Shown here: positions 1 to 6,082 of the stretch, in pieces | Position numbering within the stretch: the stretch's first letter is position 1 | Layout: each line of letters begins with the position of its first letter | Assembly: GCA_021202575.1 (NCBI GenBank) | Contig: JAJQCU010000058.1 | Location: 1-9,164 of the forward strand | DNA from: Lachnospiraceae bacterium | Lineage (GTDB): Bacteria; Bacillota; Clostridia; Lachnospirales; Lachnospiraceae | Direction of reading: 5' to 3' | DNA length: 9,164 bases | Program-made: the position numbers and the translations under genes | Notes under the pieces: model-generated | The model's input: the letters and a program-made list of their open reading frames with translations, nothing else | The model's database searches: none | Told to the model about the DNA's origin: nothing

Positions 1-195
1 GCCGCAGAGCCACTGCGCAATATTTTTCAGATCCTCCGTCCTGGCCTGAGCCTTTTTTAACAGCCGCTCCTCCCCGTCATATTTCAGGGAAAGCGGCTCT
101 CCCGCCCTGATTCTGATTTCCTGCAGACGATTTTTTTCATAGCCAGCCAAATTCCATTTCTCTATGTATGATTCCGGCAATAATTCACGCATCAT
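1..195 (-). CDS. spoIIIAA: Stage III sporulation protein AA, N-terminal part (runs off left edge)
   Basis: SpoIIIAA is the secretion-type ATPase of the SpoIIIA-SpoIIQ channel that links mother cell and forespore during endospore formation. Only the first 65 residues are in the window. They begin MMRELLPESYIEKW and contain the segment LQEIRIRAGEPLSLKYDGEE, which matches the conserved N-terminal signature of the family (an EIR-R-G-PL run followed by a short beta hairpin) and then an ED-LKNIAQWLCG helix. The Walker motifs would lie further left, outside the window. The start is ATG at 195, or the adjacent ATG at 192, behind a GGGTGGT ribosome site at 201-207. The sigma-E-like promoter directly upstream agrees with mother-cell expression. 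In spore formers this gene normally heads the eight-gene spoIIIA operon, which would continue to the left. The call rests on a short N-terminal match, so it is good but not certain. Confidence 0.72.
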   Translation of the reverse strand, partial: MMRELLPESYIEKWNLAGYEKNRLQEIRIRAGEPLSLKYDGEERLLKKAQARTEDLKNIAQWLCG

Positions 196-213
196 CTCTC
201 ACCACCCTGCTTC

Positions 214-241
214 ATTCTATGAGGCAAGTCCGGATTTATGC
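214..241 (-). promoter_or_regulatory. Sigma-E-like promoter of spoIIIAA
   Basis: On the minus strand GCATAAA (235-241) is followed after 13 nt by CATAGAAT (214-221). This resembles the sigma-E consensus, a -35 with an ATA core and a -10 of CATACAAT, with one mismatch in the -10. The predicted start of transcription is near 207, which gives a very short leader before the ATG at 195. Placement in front of a known sigma-E gene supports it. No transcript data are available. Confidence 0.45.
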
Positions 242-291
242 ATGAAAAAATAATGCAGCAGCCCACAATTGAATTTTGTGAGCTGCTGCAT
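242..291 (-). terminator. Intrinsic terminator of the tetR operon
   Basis: A perfect 10-bp stem, ATGCAGCAGC (253-262) with GCTGCTGCAT (282-291), continues after one mismatch with five more pairs (CACAA/TTGTG). On the minus strand it is followed at once by TTATTTTTTC. The stem overlaps the last base of the regulator's stop codon, so transcription from the dehydrogenase operon should end here, before the spoIIIAA promoter. Confidence 0.85.
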
Positions 292-869
292 CACCGTCTG
301 ATAACCTTCATCATAATCTCCGTAATCTTGTCGACAGACTCTTCGCAGTCAGATTGGAGCCATCGTTTGATAATTCCCATAGTTCCGTCTATATAGAAAG
401 CGAGTATATAATCCCTCTCCTCCGCCGGAATCCCGTATTTCTCCAGTATCGGATTCAGCACATTGGAAAACATTCTGTTGTAAATGCTCTCCATCCGGAG
501 GCTTTGGTATTTTACAAGCGCGGTCCTGAAAACAGATTTGTGCTCCTGAATAAATGAAAAATACGGCTTCAAATACTCAGGGGTAATCAGAAACAGCTGA
601 TCCGGTGTCGACCTGTCTATAAATTCGCCGGTCACTGAGGGCTTCTCTTCGTAGTAAGACAAAAACTGCGCATTCACATATTCCACATATTCAGACAGCA
701 GGTCGCCTATGGTTTCGTAATGCTGATAGAAGGTAGAACGGTTGACTTCAGCTTTTTCACATATTTCCCTGACCGTAATATATTCGATGTCTTTCTTTTC
801 CAGAAGCTCCAGGAACGCTTCATCCATCCTTCTGGCAGTATTAAAATATTTACTTTCGGCTTTCGTCAT
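291..869 (-). CDS. TetR/AcrR family transcriptional regulator
   Basis: A 192-residue one-component DNA-binding repressor. Residues 10-60 form the TetR N-terminal three-helix bundle; the helix-turn-helix is ITVREICEKAEVNRSTFYQHY (31-51), a classic TetR signature. The C-terminal ligand/dimer domain ends with ILAFYIDGTMGIIKRWLQSD (155-174), the pattern of the C-terminal domain common in Firmicutes TetR proteins (TetR_C_8/DhaS-like type). The start is ATG at 869 with a strong AGGAGGTG site at 877-884 and 7-nt spacing. It is the last gene of the likely operon, 33 nt after the small membrane protein gene, and ends in a strong terminator. Inference: it autoregulates the operon by binding the repeat cluster upstream of the dehydrogenase. 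The ligand cannot be read from the sequence. Confidence 0.9.
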   Translation of the reverse strand: MTKAESKYFNTARRMDEAFLELLEKKDIEYITVREICEKAEVNRSTFYQHYETIGDLLSEYVEYVNAQFLSYYEEKPSVTGEFIDRSTPDQLFLITPEYLKPYFSFIQEHKSVFRTALVKYQSLRMESIYNRMFSNVLNPILEKYGIPAEERDYILAFYIDGTMGIIKRWLQSDCEESVDKITEIMMKVIRR

Positions 870-902
870 CCGCTTTCACCTCCTGCCCGCATTCTCCCTT
901 TA

Positions 903-1256
903 TCAGTCCTCACAGATTTCCTTCGCGAGCTCCACAATTTCAAAGGCGTATTTCTTTTTCCCGTACTCCCGTATTTTTTTGAAAACAGGATAATTCATTC
1001 CCATCCCAATAAAACCGACAACGCCAATCACAATTCCAGCCGCCGCGGACGCGGATGTCGCCGGACCGATCACCTGCATGGAAAGACACATTCCAAATCC
1101 CGCAACCAGCGTCATGACAATGCCAAAAGTAAAGCTGAAAATCTCCGCGGGCCGCTTTGCCCTCCTGTCCAGCTTTTTCAGAGCGACAACCTTGGATGTT
1201 TCCTTCGGGGCGTACTCGCTCGCGATGGCCTCCGCATAAGTCTTATCTGTGTTCAT
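903..1256 (-). CDS. Small two-helix membrane protein of unknown function
   Basis: A 117-residue protein with no enzyme motif that I can see. Residues 1-38 are charged and soluble (YAEAIASEYAPKET, then a basic stretch KKLDRRAKRP). Two hydrophobic helices follow at about 39-62 and 68-92, separated by a short loop, and then a basic amphipathic tail (FKKIREYGKKKYAFEIVELAKEICED). Both termini are probably cytoplasmic given the flanking Lys/Arg residues. Similar short proteins occur widely in Clostridia and are, as I recall, sometimes labelled 'dihydropteridine reductase'; nothing in this sequence supports that enzyme role. The start is ATG at 1256 with AAGGAGG at 1266-1272. It lies between the dehydrogenase and tetR genes on the same strand, so it is probably co-transcribed with both. 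Confidence 0.75.
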   Translation of the reverse strand: MNTDKTYAEAIASEYAPKETSKVVALKKLDRRAKRPAEIFSFTFGIVMTLVAGFGMCLSMQVIGPATSASAAAGIVIGVVGFIGMGMNYPVFKKIREYGKKKYAFEIVELAKEICED

Positions 1257-1331
1257 TTTGACGAACCTCCTTCATTCTTCCATAACATATTTTCTGCCAA
1301 AAAACAACATGGACTTCCAAAAATGTCCTTT

Positions 1332-2342
1332 TCAGAATTTGATGACCACATTCAACGCGTGTTCCGCGTCCGCCGCCATCCGGATTGCCGTCTCTATTTC
1401 ATCAATAGTATACTCGTTCGTGATGACAGATTCAATATCCCAGCGTCCGCTCGCCATAATTTCCATCACATCTCTCACATCCTCCGGAAAATAACCGCCG
1501 GACCCGATGATGCTTTTCGACGCGTAAGTCAGGTGAAGCATGTCTACGCTGCGCATGGCGTTATTGACCGCGACAGCCGAAAAGCGGCTCCCGATTTTCC
1601 CGGCATCCATGAATGTGTCCAGAATGCTCTCATGTCCGGCCGCGTCCAGAAAAACATCCACATCCATTGTCATTTTCCCCAGCGCCGGGGCCGTACCGAA
1701 ATATTCCTCCGCCTTTTCATTCAGATTTTCTCTGGATGAGTTGCAGGTTTCAAAGCCAAGCCGCTTTGCTATATCCAGGCGGAAATCCGACAGGTCGCAG
1801 ATCATGACCTTGTCCATGCCGAAATATTTCAATGCTATGGCCGCCGCAAGGCCGATTGTCCCGCAGCCAAAAACCAGGCCGTGCTCTCCTTCTTTTGGCT
1901 GTCCCCGCCTTGCCGCACGGCAACCGACGGTGAATGGCTCAATCAGGCAGGCGAGCCTGTCGGAAATATTTTCCGGAACGTCATACAGAGAATGGTTCTT
2001 TTTTGCCTCCGGCACAAGAATATATTCCGAAAAGCCTCCCAGGTTTCCGGCCCTGCCTGTGTCATTTTTGGCATAAAGCGGATAAGGATAGACCCGCTCG
2101 CCTGCATAAAAGTCCGTGACATTTTTGCCAACCTCCACTACCCTTGAAACGGTTTCATGGCCAAACTCGCCGCCCACCGATACCTTGTGGCCCGTATTCG
2201 GCCCGTGGCAGTATACTGCCACATCGGTTCCGCAGATACTGGAACAGATATTTTTTATCACCACATCATTGTCCCCGCAGGCCGGATATGGGATCTTACG
2301 CACCTCCACGTTTTCTTTTCCAAGATAAATTGCCGCTTTCAT
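1332..2342 (-). CDS. Zinc-dependent alcohol/polyol dehydrogenase (MDR family)
   Basis: A 336-residue medium-chain dehydrogenase of the sorbitol/threonine/butanediol dehydrogenase group, oxidising a secondary alcohol or sugar alcohol with NAD(P). Catalytic zinc ligands are visible: C37 in SICGTD, H62-E63 in GGEFGHE, and E135 in the LIEP segment. The Rossmann fold carries GCGTIG (159-164), and D183 at the end of the second strand suggests NAD rather than NADP. The lobe that normally holds four structural-zinc cysteines is reduced to YPYPLYAKNDTGRAGNLGGF and contains none, so only the catalytic zinc is expected. The start is ATG at 2342 behind AAGGAGGTG (2347-2355). It is the first gene of the operon with the membrane protein and tetR, and has its own promoter. 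The substrate is unknown; the gene pattern fits an inducible detoxifying or catabolic enzyme. Confidence 0.88.
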   Translation of the reverse strand: MKAAIYLGKENVEVRKIPYPACGDNDVVIKNICSSICGTDVAVYCHGPNTGHKVSVGGEFGHETVSRVVEVGKNVTDFYAGERVYPYPLYAKNDTGRAGNLGGFSEYILVPEAKKNHSLYDVPENISDRLACLIEPFTVGCRAARRGQPKEGEHGLVFGCGTIGLAAAIALKYFGMDKVMICDLSDFRLDIAKRLGFETCNSSRENLNEKAEEYFGTAPALGKMTMDVDVFLDAAGHESILDTFMDAGKIGSRFSAVAVNNAMRSVDMLHLTYASKSIIGSGGYFPEDVRDVMEIMASGRWDIESVITNEYTIDEIETAIRMAADAEHALNVVIKF

Positions 2343-2370
2343 TCAGCACCTCCTTCGTTTTGATATGTTT

Positions 2371-2399
2371 ATTATAGAAGATGCTGCGGAGCGGCTGAA
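2371..2399 (-). promoter_or_regulatory. Promoter of the dehydrogenase-tetR operon
   Basis: On the minus strand a perfect -10 hexamer TATAAT (2371-2376) lies 17 nt downstream of a poor -35, TTCAGC (2394-2399, three of six matches). A weak -35 next to a repeat cluster would fit an activated or tightly repressed promoter. The predicted start is near 2364, giving a leader of about 20 nt. Confidence 0.6.
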
Positions 2400-2450
2400 C
2401 AACACAAATTTCAAAATGTGTTGATTTCAAAATGTTTTTGTGGTTTGAAA
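2400..2450. repeat. Operator-like cluster of inverted and direct repeats
   Basis: An imperfect 24-bp palindrome has arms CAACACA (2400-2406) and TGTGTTG (2417-2423), with 9 of 12 positions pairing. The 12-mer ATTTCAAAATGT occurs twice, at 2408-2419 and 2424-2435, 16 bp apart. A second inverted repeat is TTTCAAA (2425-2431) with TTTGAAA (2444-2450). The block abuts the -35 of the dehydrogenase operon and lies about 28 bp upstream of the divergent promoter at 2478. Inference: binding site for the TetR regulator of this operon or for another factor. Confidence 0.5.
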
Positions 2451-2477
2451 GGAGAGCCTGGCATAATAAATTCCGCG

Positions 2478-2506
2478 TTGACTTGCCCGGAATATTCGTA
2501 TAAAAT
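2478..2506 (+). promoter_or_regulatory. Vegetative promoter of the PHP phosphatase gene
   Basis: TTGACT (2478-2483), a 17-bp spacer and TAAAAT (2501-2506) make a near-consensus housekeeping promoter. Transcription should start near 2513, leaving a leader of roughly 105 nt before the TTG start at 2618. Confidence 0.7.
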
Positions 2507-2533
2507 TAAAGAAATTTCCAGTTTTTTGGGTGG

Positions 2534-2578
2534 ACAGGAATGGGATGCCCTGTTTCGGGAAGCAAAAGCAGGCTTCCC
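2534..2578 (+). promoter_or_regulatory. Two small hairpins in the 5' leader of the PHP gene
   Basis: ACAGG (2534-2538) can pair with CCTGT (2549-2553), and GGGAAGC (2557-2563) with GCTTCCC (2572-2578, 8-nt loop). Neither is followed by a U run, so they are not a simple attenuator, and I recognise no known riboswitch or T-box motif. They may affect mRNA stability or have no role. Confidence 0.25.
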
Positions 2579-2605
2579 TTCAATAATAAACCCGCAGATA
2601 CAGAC

Positions 2606-2610
2606 AGGAG
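2606..2610 (+). promoter_or_regulatory. Ribosome binding site setting the TTG start of the PHP gene
   Basis: AGGAG lies 7 nt before TTG (2618). No ATG downstream keeps the metal-binding HTH motif, and the ATG at 2540 would add 26 residues unlike any PHP protein, so TTG is the best start. Confidence 0.7.
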
Positions 2611-2617
2611 AATCATT

Positions 2618-3397
2618 TTGAAGACAAATTTTCATACGCACTGCAGCCGCTGCAAACACGCTCAGGGAACGGAGGAGGATTATGTACGCGCCGCCATCAG
2701 GGCTGGCCTGGGGCAGCTGGGTTTTTCCGATCATGGCCCTTTTGAGGATGTGGATTATGGCCTTCGGATGCCCTACAGCGAATTACAGGAATATCTGGAT
2801 GAGGTCGATGCACTGAAAAAGGAATACCTTTCCCAAATAGTATTGTGGAAAGGCCTGGAGATAGAATACCTCCCGGAGAAGGTCGGATACTATGAAAGCC
2901 TTCTTTCTGGGAGAGGCCTGGATTATCTTCTGCTGGGCGAACATTTTTACCGCCATGAGGACGGACATATGCAAAACATCACGCAGGCGGAGAGCACGGA
3001 GGAATATGTGGTCTACGCCCGCAATCTGGCCGATGGGATGAAAACGGGTTTCTTCCGGGCTGTCGTACATCCGGATATTTTCATGATCAACCAGCACGCC
3101 TGGGATTCCAACTGCGACCGGGCAACGGATGTGATCATTGACGCCGCCGTTGCCACGGACACCGTCCTGGAGTACAACGCCAACGGTTACCGCAGAGGCG
3201 TCAAAGACTATCCGGACGGTCCACGCTATCAGTATCCCCATCGCCGCTTCTGGGAACAGGCCGCACAGGCTAATGTCCGGGTGATGGTTGGAAGCGACTG
3301 CCACGAGCCCTCCCAGGTATGGGACGAGGCCATGGAGCAGGCTTATCAGGACCTGGAAAAGCTGGGGATACAGCCTTTAATGAAAGGCTTTCTTTGA
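2618..3397 (+). CDS. PHP-family phosphatase, histidinol-phosphatase-like
   Basis: A 259-residue single-domain PHP hydrolase of the HisJ/HisK type, the metal-dependent phosphatases that in Firmicutes remove phosphate from histidinol phosphate. Counting TTG as residue 1, the metal ligands appear in order: H6 and H8 (NFHTHCS), H39 (GFSDHG), E81 (GLEIEY), H109 (GEH), H151 (VHPD), and D227 with H229 (GSDCHE). These are the family's usual motifs, and the length is normal. No other histidine biosynthesis gene is nearby, so the substrate may be histidinol phosphate made by enzymes encoded elsewhere, or another phosphomonoester. It has its own promoter at 2478-2506 and is followed after 18 nt by the PAP2 gene, so the two phosphatases are probably co-transcribed. 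Family call firm, substrate less so. Confidence 0.87.
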   Translation: MKTNFHTHCSRCKHAQGTEEDYVRAAIRAGLGQLGFSDHGPFEDVDYGLRMPYSELQEYLDEVDALKKEYLSQIVLWKGLEIEYLPEKVGYYESLLSGRGLDYLLLGEHFYRHEDGHMQNITQAESTEEYVVYARNLADGMKTGFFRAVVHPDIFMINQHAWDSNCDRATDVIIDAAVATDTVLEYNANGYRRGVKDYPDGPRYQYPHRRFWEQAAQANVRVMVGSDCHEPSQVWDEAMEQAYQDLEKLGIQPLMKGFL

Positions 3398-3415
3398 AAA
3401 TCAGAAAGTACACTT

Positions 3416-4396
3416 ATGAAGAAAGGTAATACATATATCCCGCACCGCACCGTCATTGGTATCTACATTTTTCTGTTTGTCCTGTTAGCGCTGGGTACAT
3501 TCGGCGACTACCAGATCTCATGTGCGCTGTACGATGAAAGCAACCCCATCGCTGTTTTCTTTGCCGCCTTCGGAGAATGCCCCGCATATCTGGGGCTGGC
3601 GGCGGCGGGCACCATGATTCTGGCGGCCTGTCATCGTCAGCATACCCTCACAGGGATTCTGCAGCGTCGCGGGAACCACGGATGTTCCTCGGGCGGTAAT
3701 GGACGCTTTTCAGACAGTAATGGATGCTCCTCGAAAAGTGTAGCGCATTCCCTTATGGATATTCTGCAGTGTTTAGGTGGTGCAGCCCTGGTAGCAGTCG
3801 GCGGTGCTCTGACCTGCAATACCCCAGGCAATTATCTCGATTGGCCGTCTGTGGTGTTCATCGGAGTCGGTCTCCTGCTGACAGCCATGACTGTGACCGC
3901 CACTCTTTGCCTCTGCCACGGGGCGGACCCGGCCATCGTGCGCAGGGTGGCGCTTGTATTTTCCTTGACCATCCTTGGGCAGTTATTGCTGGTCAATGTC
4001 TTAAAGGTACTGTGGGGACGCCCGCGGATGCGGCTGGTGGTCAGTGATGCGCGGGCTTACTTTATGCCCTGGTTGCAGCCGGATACTTCCCTGAGAAACA
4101 CCCTGACAGCGGCCGGTGTTGCCGCGGATGAGTTCAAATCCTTCCCCTCCGGCCACACGGCCGACGCAGCCATGGCCATGCTTTTGGCGGCCCTGCCCCG
4201 CATCAGGCCAGAGCTTGAGCCATATCGCAAGGGGCTGTTTTGGTTTGGCTTTATCATTGCCTGCGTAACCGGGTTTACCAGAATCATTATGGGAGCCCAT
4301 TATCTGACAGATGTGGCTGCTGGTTTTCTCTGTGGCTTTACCATTATGATGTTTGCATTTCAGCTGCTGCCGGAGCCGAAATCAGGCAGCGCTTAA
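3416..4396 (+). CDS. PAP2-family membrane phosphatase with an inserted loop
   Basis: A 326-residue polytopic membrane protein of the PAP2/phosphatidic acid phosphatase superfamily, which dephosphorylates lipid phosphates such as undecaprenyl pyrophosphate or phosphatidate derivatives. The three signature motifs are present: K197-x6-R204 (KVLWGRPR, with Met in place of the usual Pro after the Arg), P244-S-G-H247, and T288-R289-x5-H295-x3-D299 (Thr where Ser is usual). About seven hydrophobic segments are seen, near 13-30, 55-72, 116-134, 145-167, 176-196, 272-288 and 298-317. Between the second and third lies a polar Gly/Ser/Cys-rich insert (about 82-116) that looks acquired. The start is ATG at 3416, 18 nt after the PHP stop, with only a weak AGAAAG site, so translation may be coupled. 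The exact lipid substrate is not readable. Confidence 0.88.
   Translation: MKKGNTYIPHRTVIGIYIFLFVLLALGTFGDYQISCALYDESNPIAVFFAAFGECPAYLGLAAAGTMILAACHRQHTLTGILQRRGNHGCSSGGNGRFSDSNGCSSKSVAHSLMDILQCLGGAALVAVGGALTCNTPGNYLDWPSVVFIGVGLLLTAMTVTATLCLCHGADPAIVRRVALVFSLTILGQLLLVNVLKVLWGRPRMRLVVSDARAYFMPWLQPDTSLRNTLTAAGVAADEFKSFPSGHTADAAMAMLLAALPRIRPELEPYRKGLFWFGFIIACVTGFTRIIMGAHYLTDVAAGFLCGFTIMMFAFQLLPEPKSGSA
3656..3769 (+). repeat. In-frame insert in PAP2 bounded by 9-bp direct repeats, with 3 x 21-bp tandem units
   Basis: ATTCTGCAG occurs at 3656-3664 and again at 3761-3769, exactly 105 bp (35 codons) apart, encoding ILQ both times. Inside, three imperfect 21-bp units span 3674-3736 and encode the heptads NHGCSSG, GNGRFSD and SNGCSSK (residues 87-107). 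Deleting one repeat copy plus the interval would restore a short loop running straight into the third membrane helix. Confidence 0.65.
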
Positions 4397-4415
4397 TTTC
4401 GAAGAGACAACAAAA

Positions 4416-4447
4416 AATCACAGAAGGTTCTCCTGACTTCTGTGATT
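4416..4447. terminator. Bidirectional terminator between PAP2 and HD genes
   Basis: An 11-bp perfect stem, AATCACAGAAG (4416-4426) with CTTCTGTGATT (4437-4447), has a 10-nt loop. On the minus strand it is followed directly by a T run from AAAAAA at 4412-4417; on the plus strand a T-rich tract (TTTTTT near 4457-4462) follows after about 9 nt. It lies 14 nt past the HD stop and 20 nt past the PAP2 stop, so it serves both converging genes. Confidence 0.8.
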
Positions 4448-4460
4448 CTGTTTCCGTTTT

Positions 4461-4961
4461 TTATTTCTCTGCAAACATCTCATCAAGGAAACGCAGTCCC
4501 GTATTCGTCCTGAAGATTCTCTCCCTGGCGGCACAAACAGCCTCGCCGCTCAGAGAATCCTCATACAGATTCACAAGAAAATCCGCCTCCACGAGAATCT
4601 GATAGTCCATTCCCTGAATATCGTGATAGGTATGGTGGTGCCCCACCAGATATTGGATGCGCTCTGTCTCTTTCTCCGAGAATCCCCCAACTTCCTGCAA
4701 GACCTTTTTGGCCTCCGCCGGTCCCTCGATCTCCTGATAGTGTCCGGCGCTGGAGCCATATTTCCGCTCACTTAAATGAATACCGAGATCATGCAGGATT
4801 GCCGCCGCCTCCAGAATGTCCTGCGTATCCTCATCCAGTCCCTCCAGGACGCCGATCGTGGCGGCAAAATTGTGTACCTTCACAAAGTGCTGAATGCGCT
4901 GCACGTCTCCTCTGTCATACTCAAGCATCGCCGCCATCAGTTTTGCTGTTCGCTCTTTCAT
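4461..4961 (-). CDS. HD-domain phosphohydrolase-like protein
   Basis: A compact 166-residue HD-superfamily protein, a metal-dependent hydrolase fold that usually acts on nucleotides or phosphoesters. Metal-binding residues are visible: H25 or H30 in the IQHFVKVHNFA helix, the H57-D58 pair in AAAILHDLGI, a histidine cluster GHHHTYH (107-113), and D127 in ILVEADFLVNL. It has no extra sensor, GAF or nucleotide-synthetase domain, so it is not a RelA/SpoT or dGTPase-type enzyme, and it lacks membrane segments. The start is ATG at 4961 with AGGAG at 4968-4972. No good promoter was seen in the 55 nt before it. The broken D-2-hydroxyacid dehydrogenase gene lies just upstream on the same strand, so the HD gene may once have been transcribed together with it. 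Substrate unknown. Confidence 0.85.
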   Translation of the reverse strand: MKERTAKLMAAMLEYDRGDVQRIQHFVKVHNFAATIGVLEGLDEDTQDILEAAAILHDLGIHLSERKYGSSAGHYQEIEGPAEAKKVLQEVGGFSEKETERIQYLVGHHHTYHDIQGMDYQILVEADFLVNLYEDSLSGEAVCAARERIFRTNTGLRFLDEMFAEK

Positions 4962-5016
4962 ACTATTCTCCTGTAGTGAAAAATAATGCCTGAAAGTTAG
5001 GAGAAATCCTCACACG

Positions 5017-5280
5017 TCATAAGAGTGTTTCATATTTTCCCGTCTTCAGGACGGAGCAGATTCCCTCTACCCCGCATTTCACCATATCATAAACGGCGGC
5101 ATCTGTAAAGAATGCCATGTGCTGGGTCATGACCACATTGGGGAACTGGCGCAGATATGCAATGGATCTGTTACTGATAATGTCGTCACGGCGGTTTTGG
5201 TGGTAAATACCTTCCTCGTGCTCAAAGCAGTCAAGGCCCAGGCCGCCAAGCTTTTTCTGGCTGTTAACGATTTTCTTTTT
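5017..5280 (-). pseudogene. C-terminal remnant of a D-lactate/D-2-hydroxyacid dehydrogenase gene
   Basis: On the minus strand the frame ending at TGA 5017-5019 encodes KLGGLGLDCFEHEEGIYH, then FPNVVMTQHMAFFTDAAVYD and a final 25 residues. This is the C-terminal end of the D-lactate dehydrogenase (LdhA/VanH) family: the GGLGLDV-E motif and the catalytic-His region TPHQAFFT, here TQHMAFFT, with the His kept. The frame closes at a TGA at about 5296-5298, just upstream, and no ATG precedes the motif, so the NAD-binding domain and most of the catalytic domain are missing. The break lies close to the start of the degraded Rpn gene on the other strand, which suggests a rearrangement point between about 5280 and 5365. 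The remaining 260 bp show little further decay. Confidence 0.75.
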
Positions 5281-5374
5281 GTCTTGCGGATTTTGTCACT
5301 CCATGTTAGTATAAGCCTGTACTCCAGAAGAATGCGCCGCAGCTGGCGACATTACAGACAAGGCGGTGATGCCC

Positions 5375-6060
5375 ATGGCTGAGAAAGCCGACAAGAACCC
5401 TGGAGTACACTATGGTACTCCATACGACGATGTGTTTCGCACACTGACCAACGATTGCAGTTCGTTACTGATTCCTCTCATCAATGAAGTTTTTGATGAG
5501 AAGTATATTTGCGAAGCACAAAAAACACCCCTGACAATCTGCATATATGTATCAGATTTCAGGACAAAGCTCTTACTTATGAGATCCCGGCGATCAAGAT
5601 GAAAAACTATTCGCTGGATGAATTACTGAAGAAAAATCTTCTTTTCCTGCTGCCTTTCTACATTTTTACATACGACAGGAGGTTGAAAGAATACAAGACC
5701 AATGAGCCAAAACTGAATGCGCTGAAAGCCGAATATCGAATGATTGTAAAGCATCTGGATCATCTGGAATATCTCGGACAATTGAGCGCATACTTTAAGA
5801 AAACGCTGATCGAACTGTCAGAAAAGGTCGTAGACAATCTGGCAGCCAACTATGGAGCCGTAAAGAAAGGAGTGAAAGCTGTTATGGGAGGACAAATTCT
5901 GGAGTATGAGGCAAAAACTATTCTGCGCCAGGGGCAGATGGAAGCCCGTGTGGAGGATATCAAAGCCCTGATGGAAACAATGAACTGGACTGTAGAACAG
6001 GCCATGGATCGGTTAAAAGTACCAAAGGATAAGCGCGCAGCGGTTTACGAAAAGCTATAA
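5375..6060 (+). pseudogene. Rpn-family (PD-(D/E)XK) transposase-like gene with core deletion and frameshift
   Basis: Rpn proteins are recombination-promoting nucleases related to transposase_31, found in many copies in Lachnospiraceae. The 5' piece starts at ATG 5375 behind AAGGCGGTG and encodes the typical N-terminus YGTPYDDVFRTLTNDCSSLL up to NEVFDEKY near 5506. A second frame, open from about 5500 to 6060, continues with NTPDNLHICIRFQDKALTYE, LLFLLPFYIFTYD, a GVKAVMGGQILEYEAKTI block and the C-terminal helix EQAMDRLKVPKDKRAAVYEKL; these are the downstream family blocks. From memory of the family, roughly 80 residues that should lie between NEVF and NTPD, including the catalytic ECQS-type motif, are missing, and the frame changes at the junction. 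The product would be neither continuous nor catalytic. The region is more AT-rich than the flanking hydrolase genes. Confidence 0.78.
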
Positions 6061-6082
6061 GCTAACGATTACAAGTCCAATT

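Noticed and set aside
1311..1328. Possible terminator between the dehydrogenase and membrane protein genes (GGAC/GTCC with downstream T run on the minus strand)
   Set aside because: Only a 4-bp stem with a 10-nt loop; too weak to separate genes that otherwise look co-transcribed.
720..1739. Long plus-strand open frame (339 codons) across the tetR, membrane protein and dehydrogenase genes
   Set aside because: It lies antisense to three well-supported genes, and its translation shows low-complexity His/Arg/Pro content with no recognisable domain.
2540..2617. Upstream ATG start for the PHP phosphatase gene
   Set aside because: It would add 26 residues before the HTH metal motif, overlaps the leader hairpins and lacks a ribosome site; TTG at 2618 has AGGAG at 7 nt.
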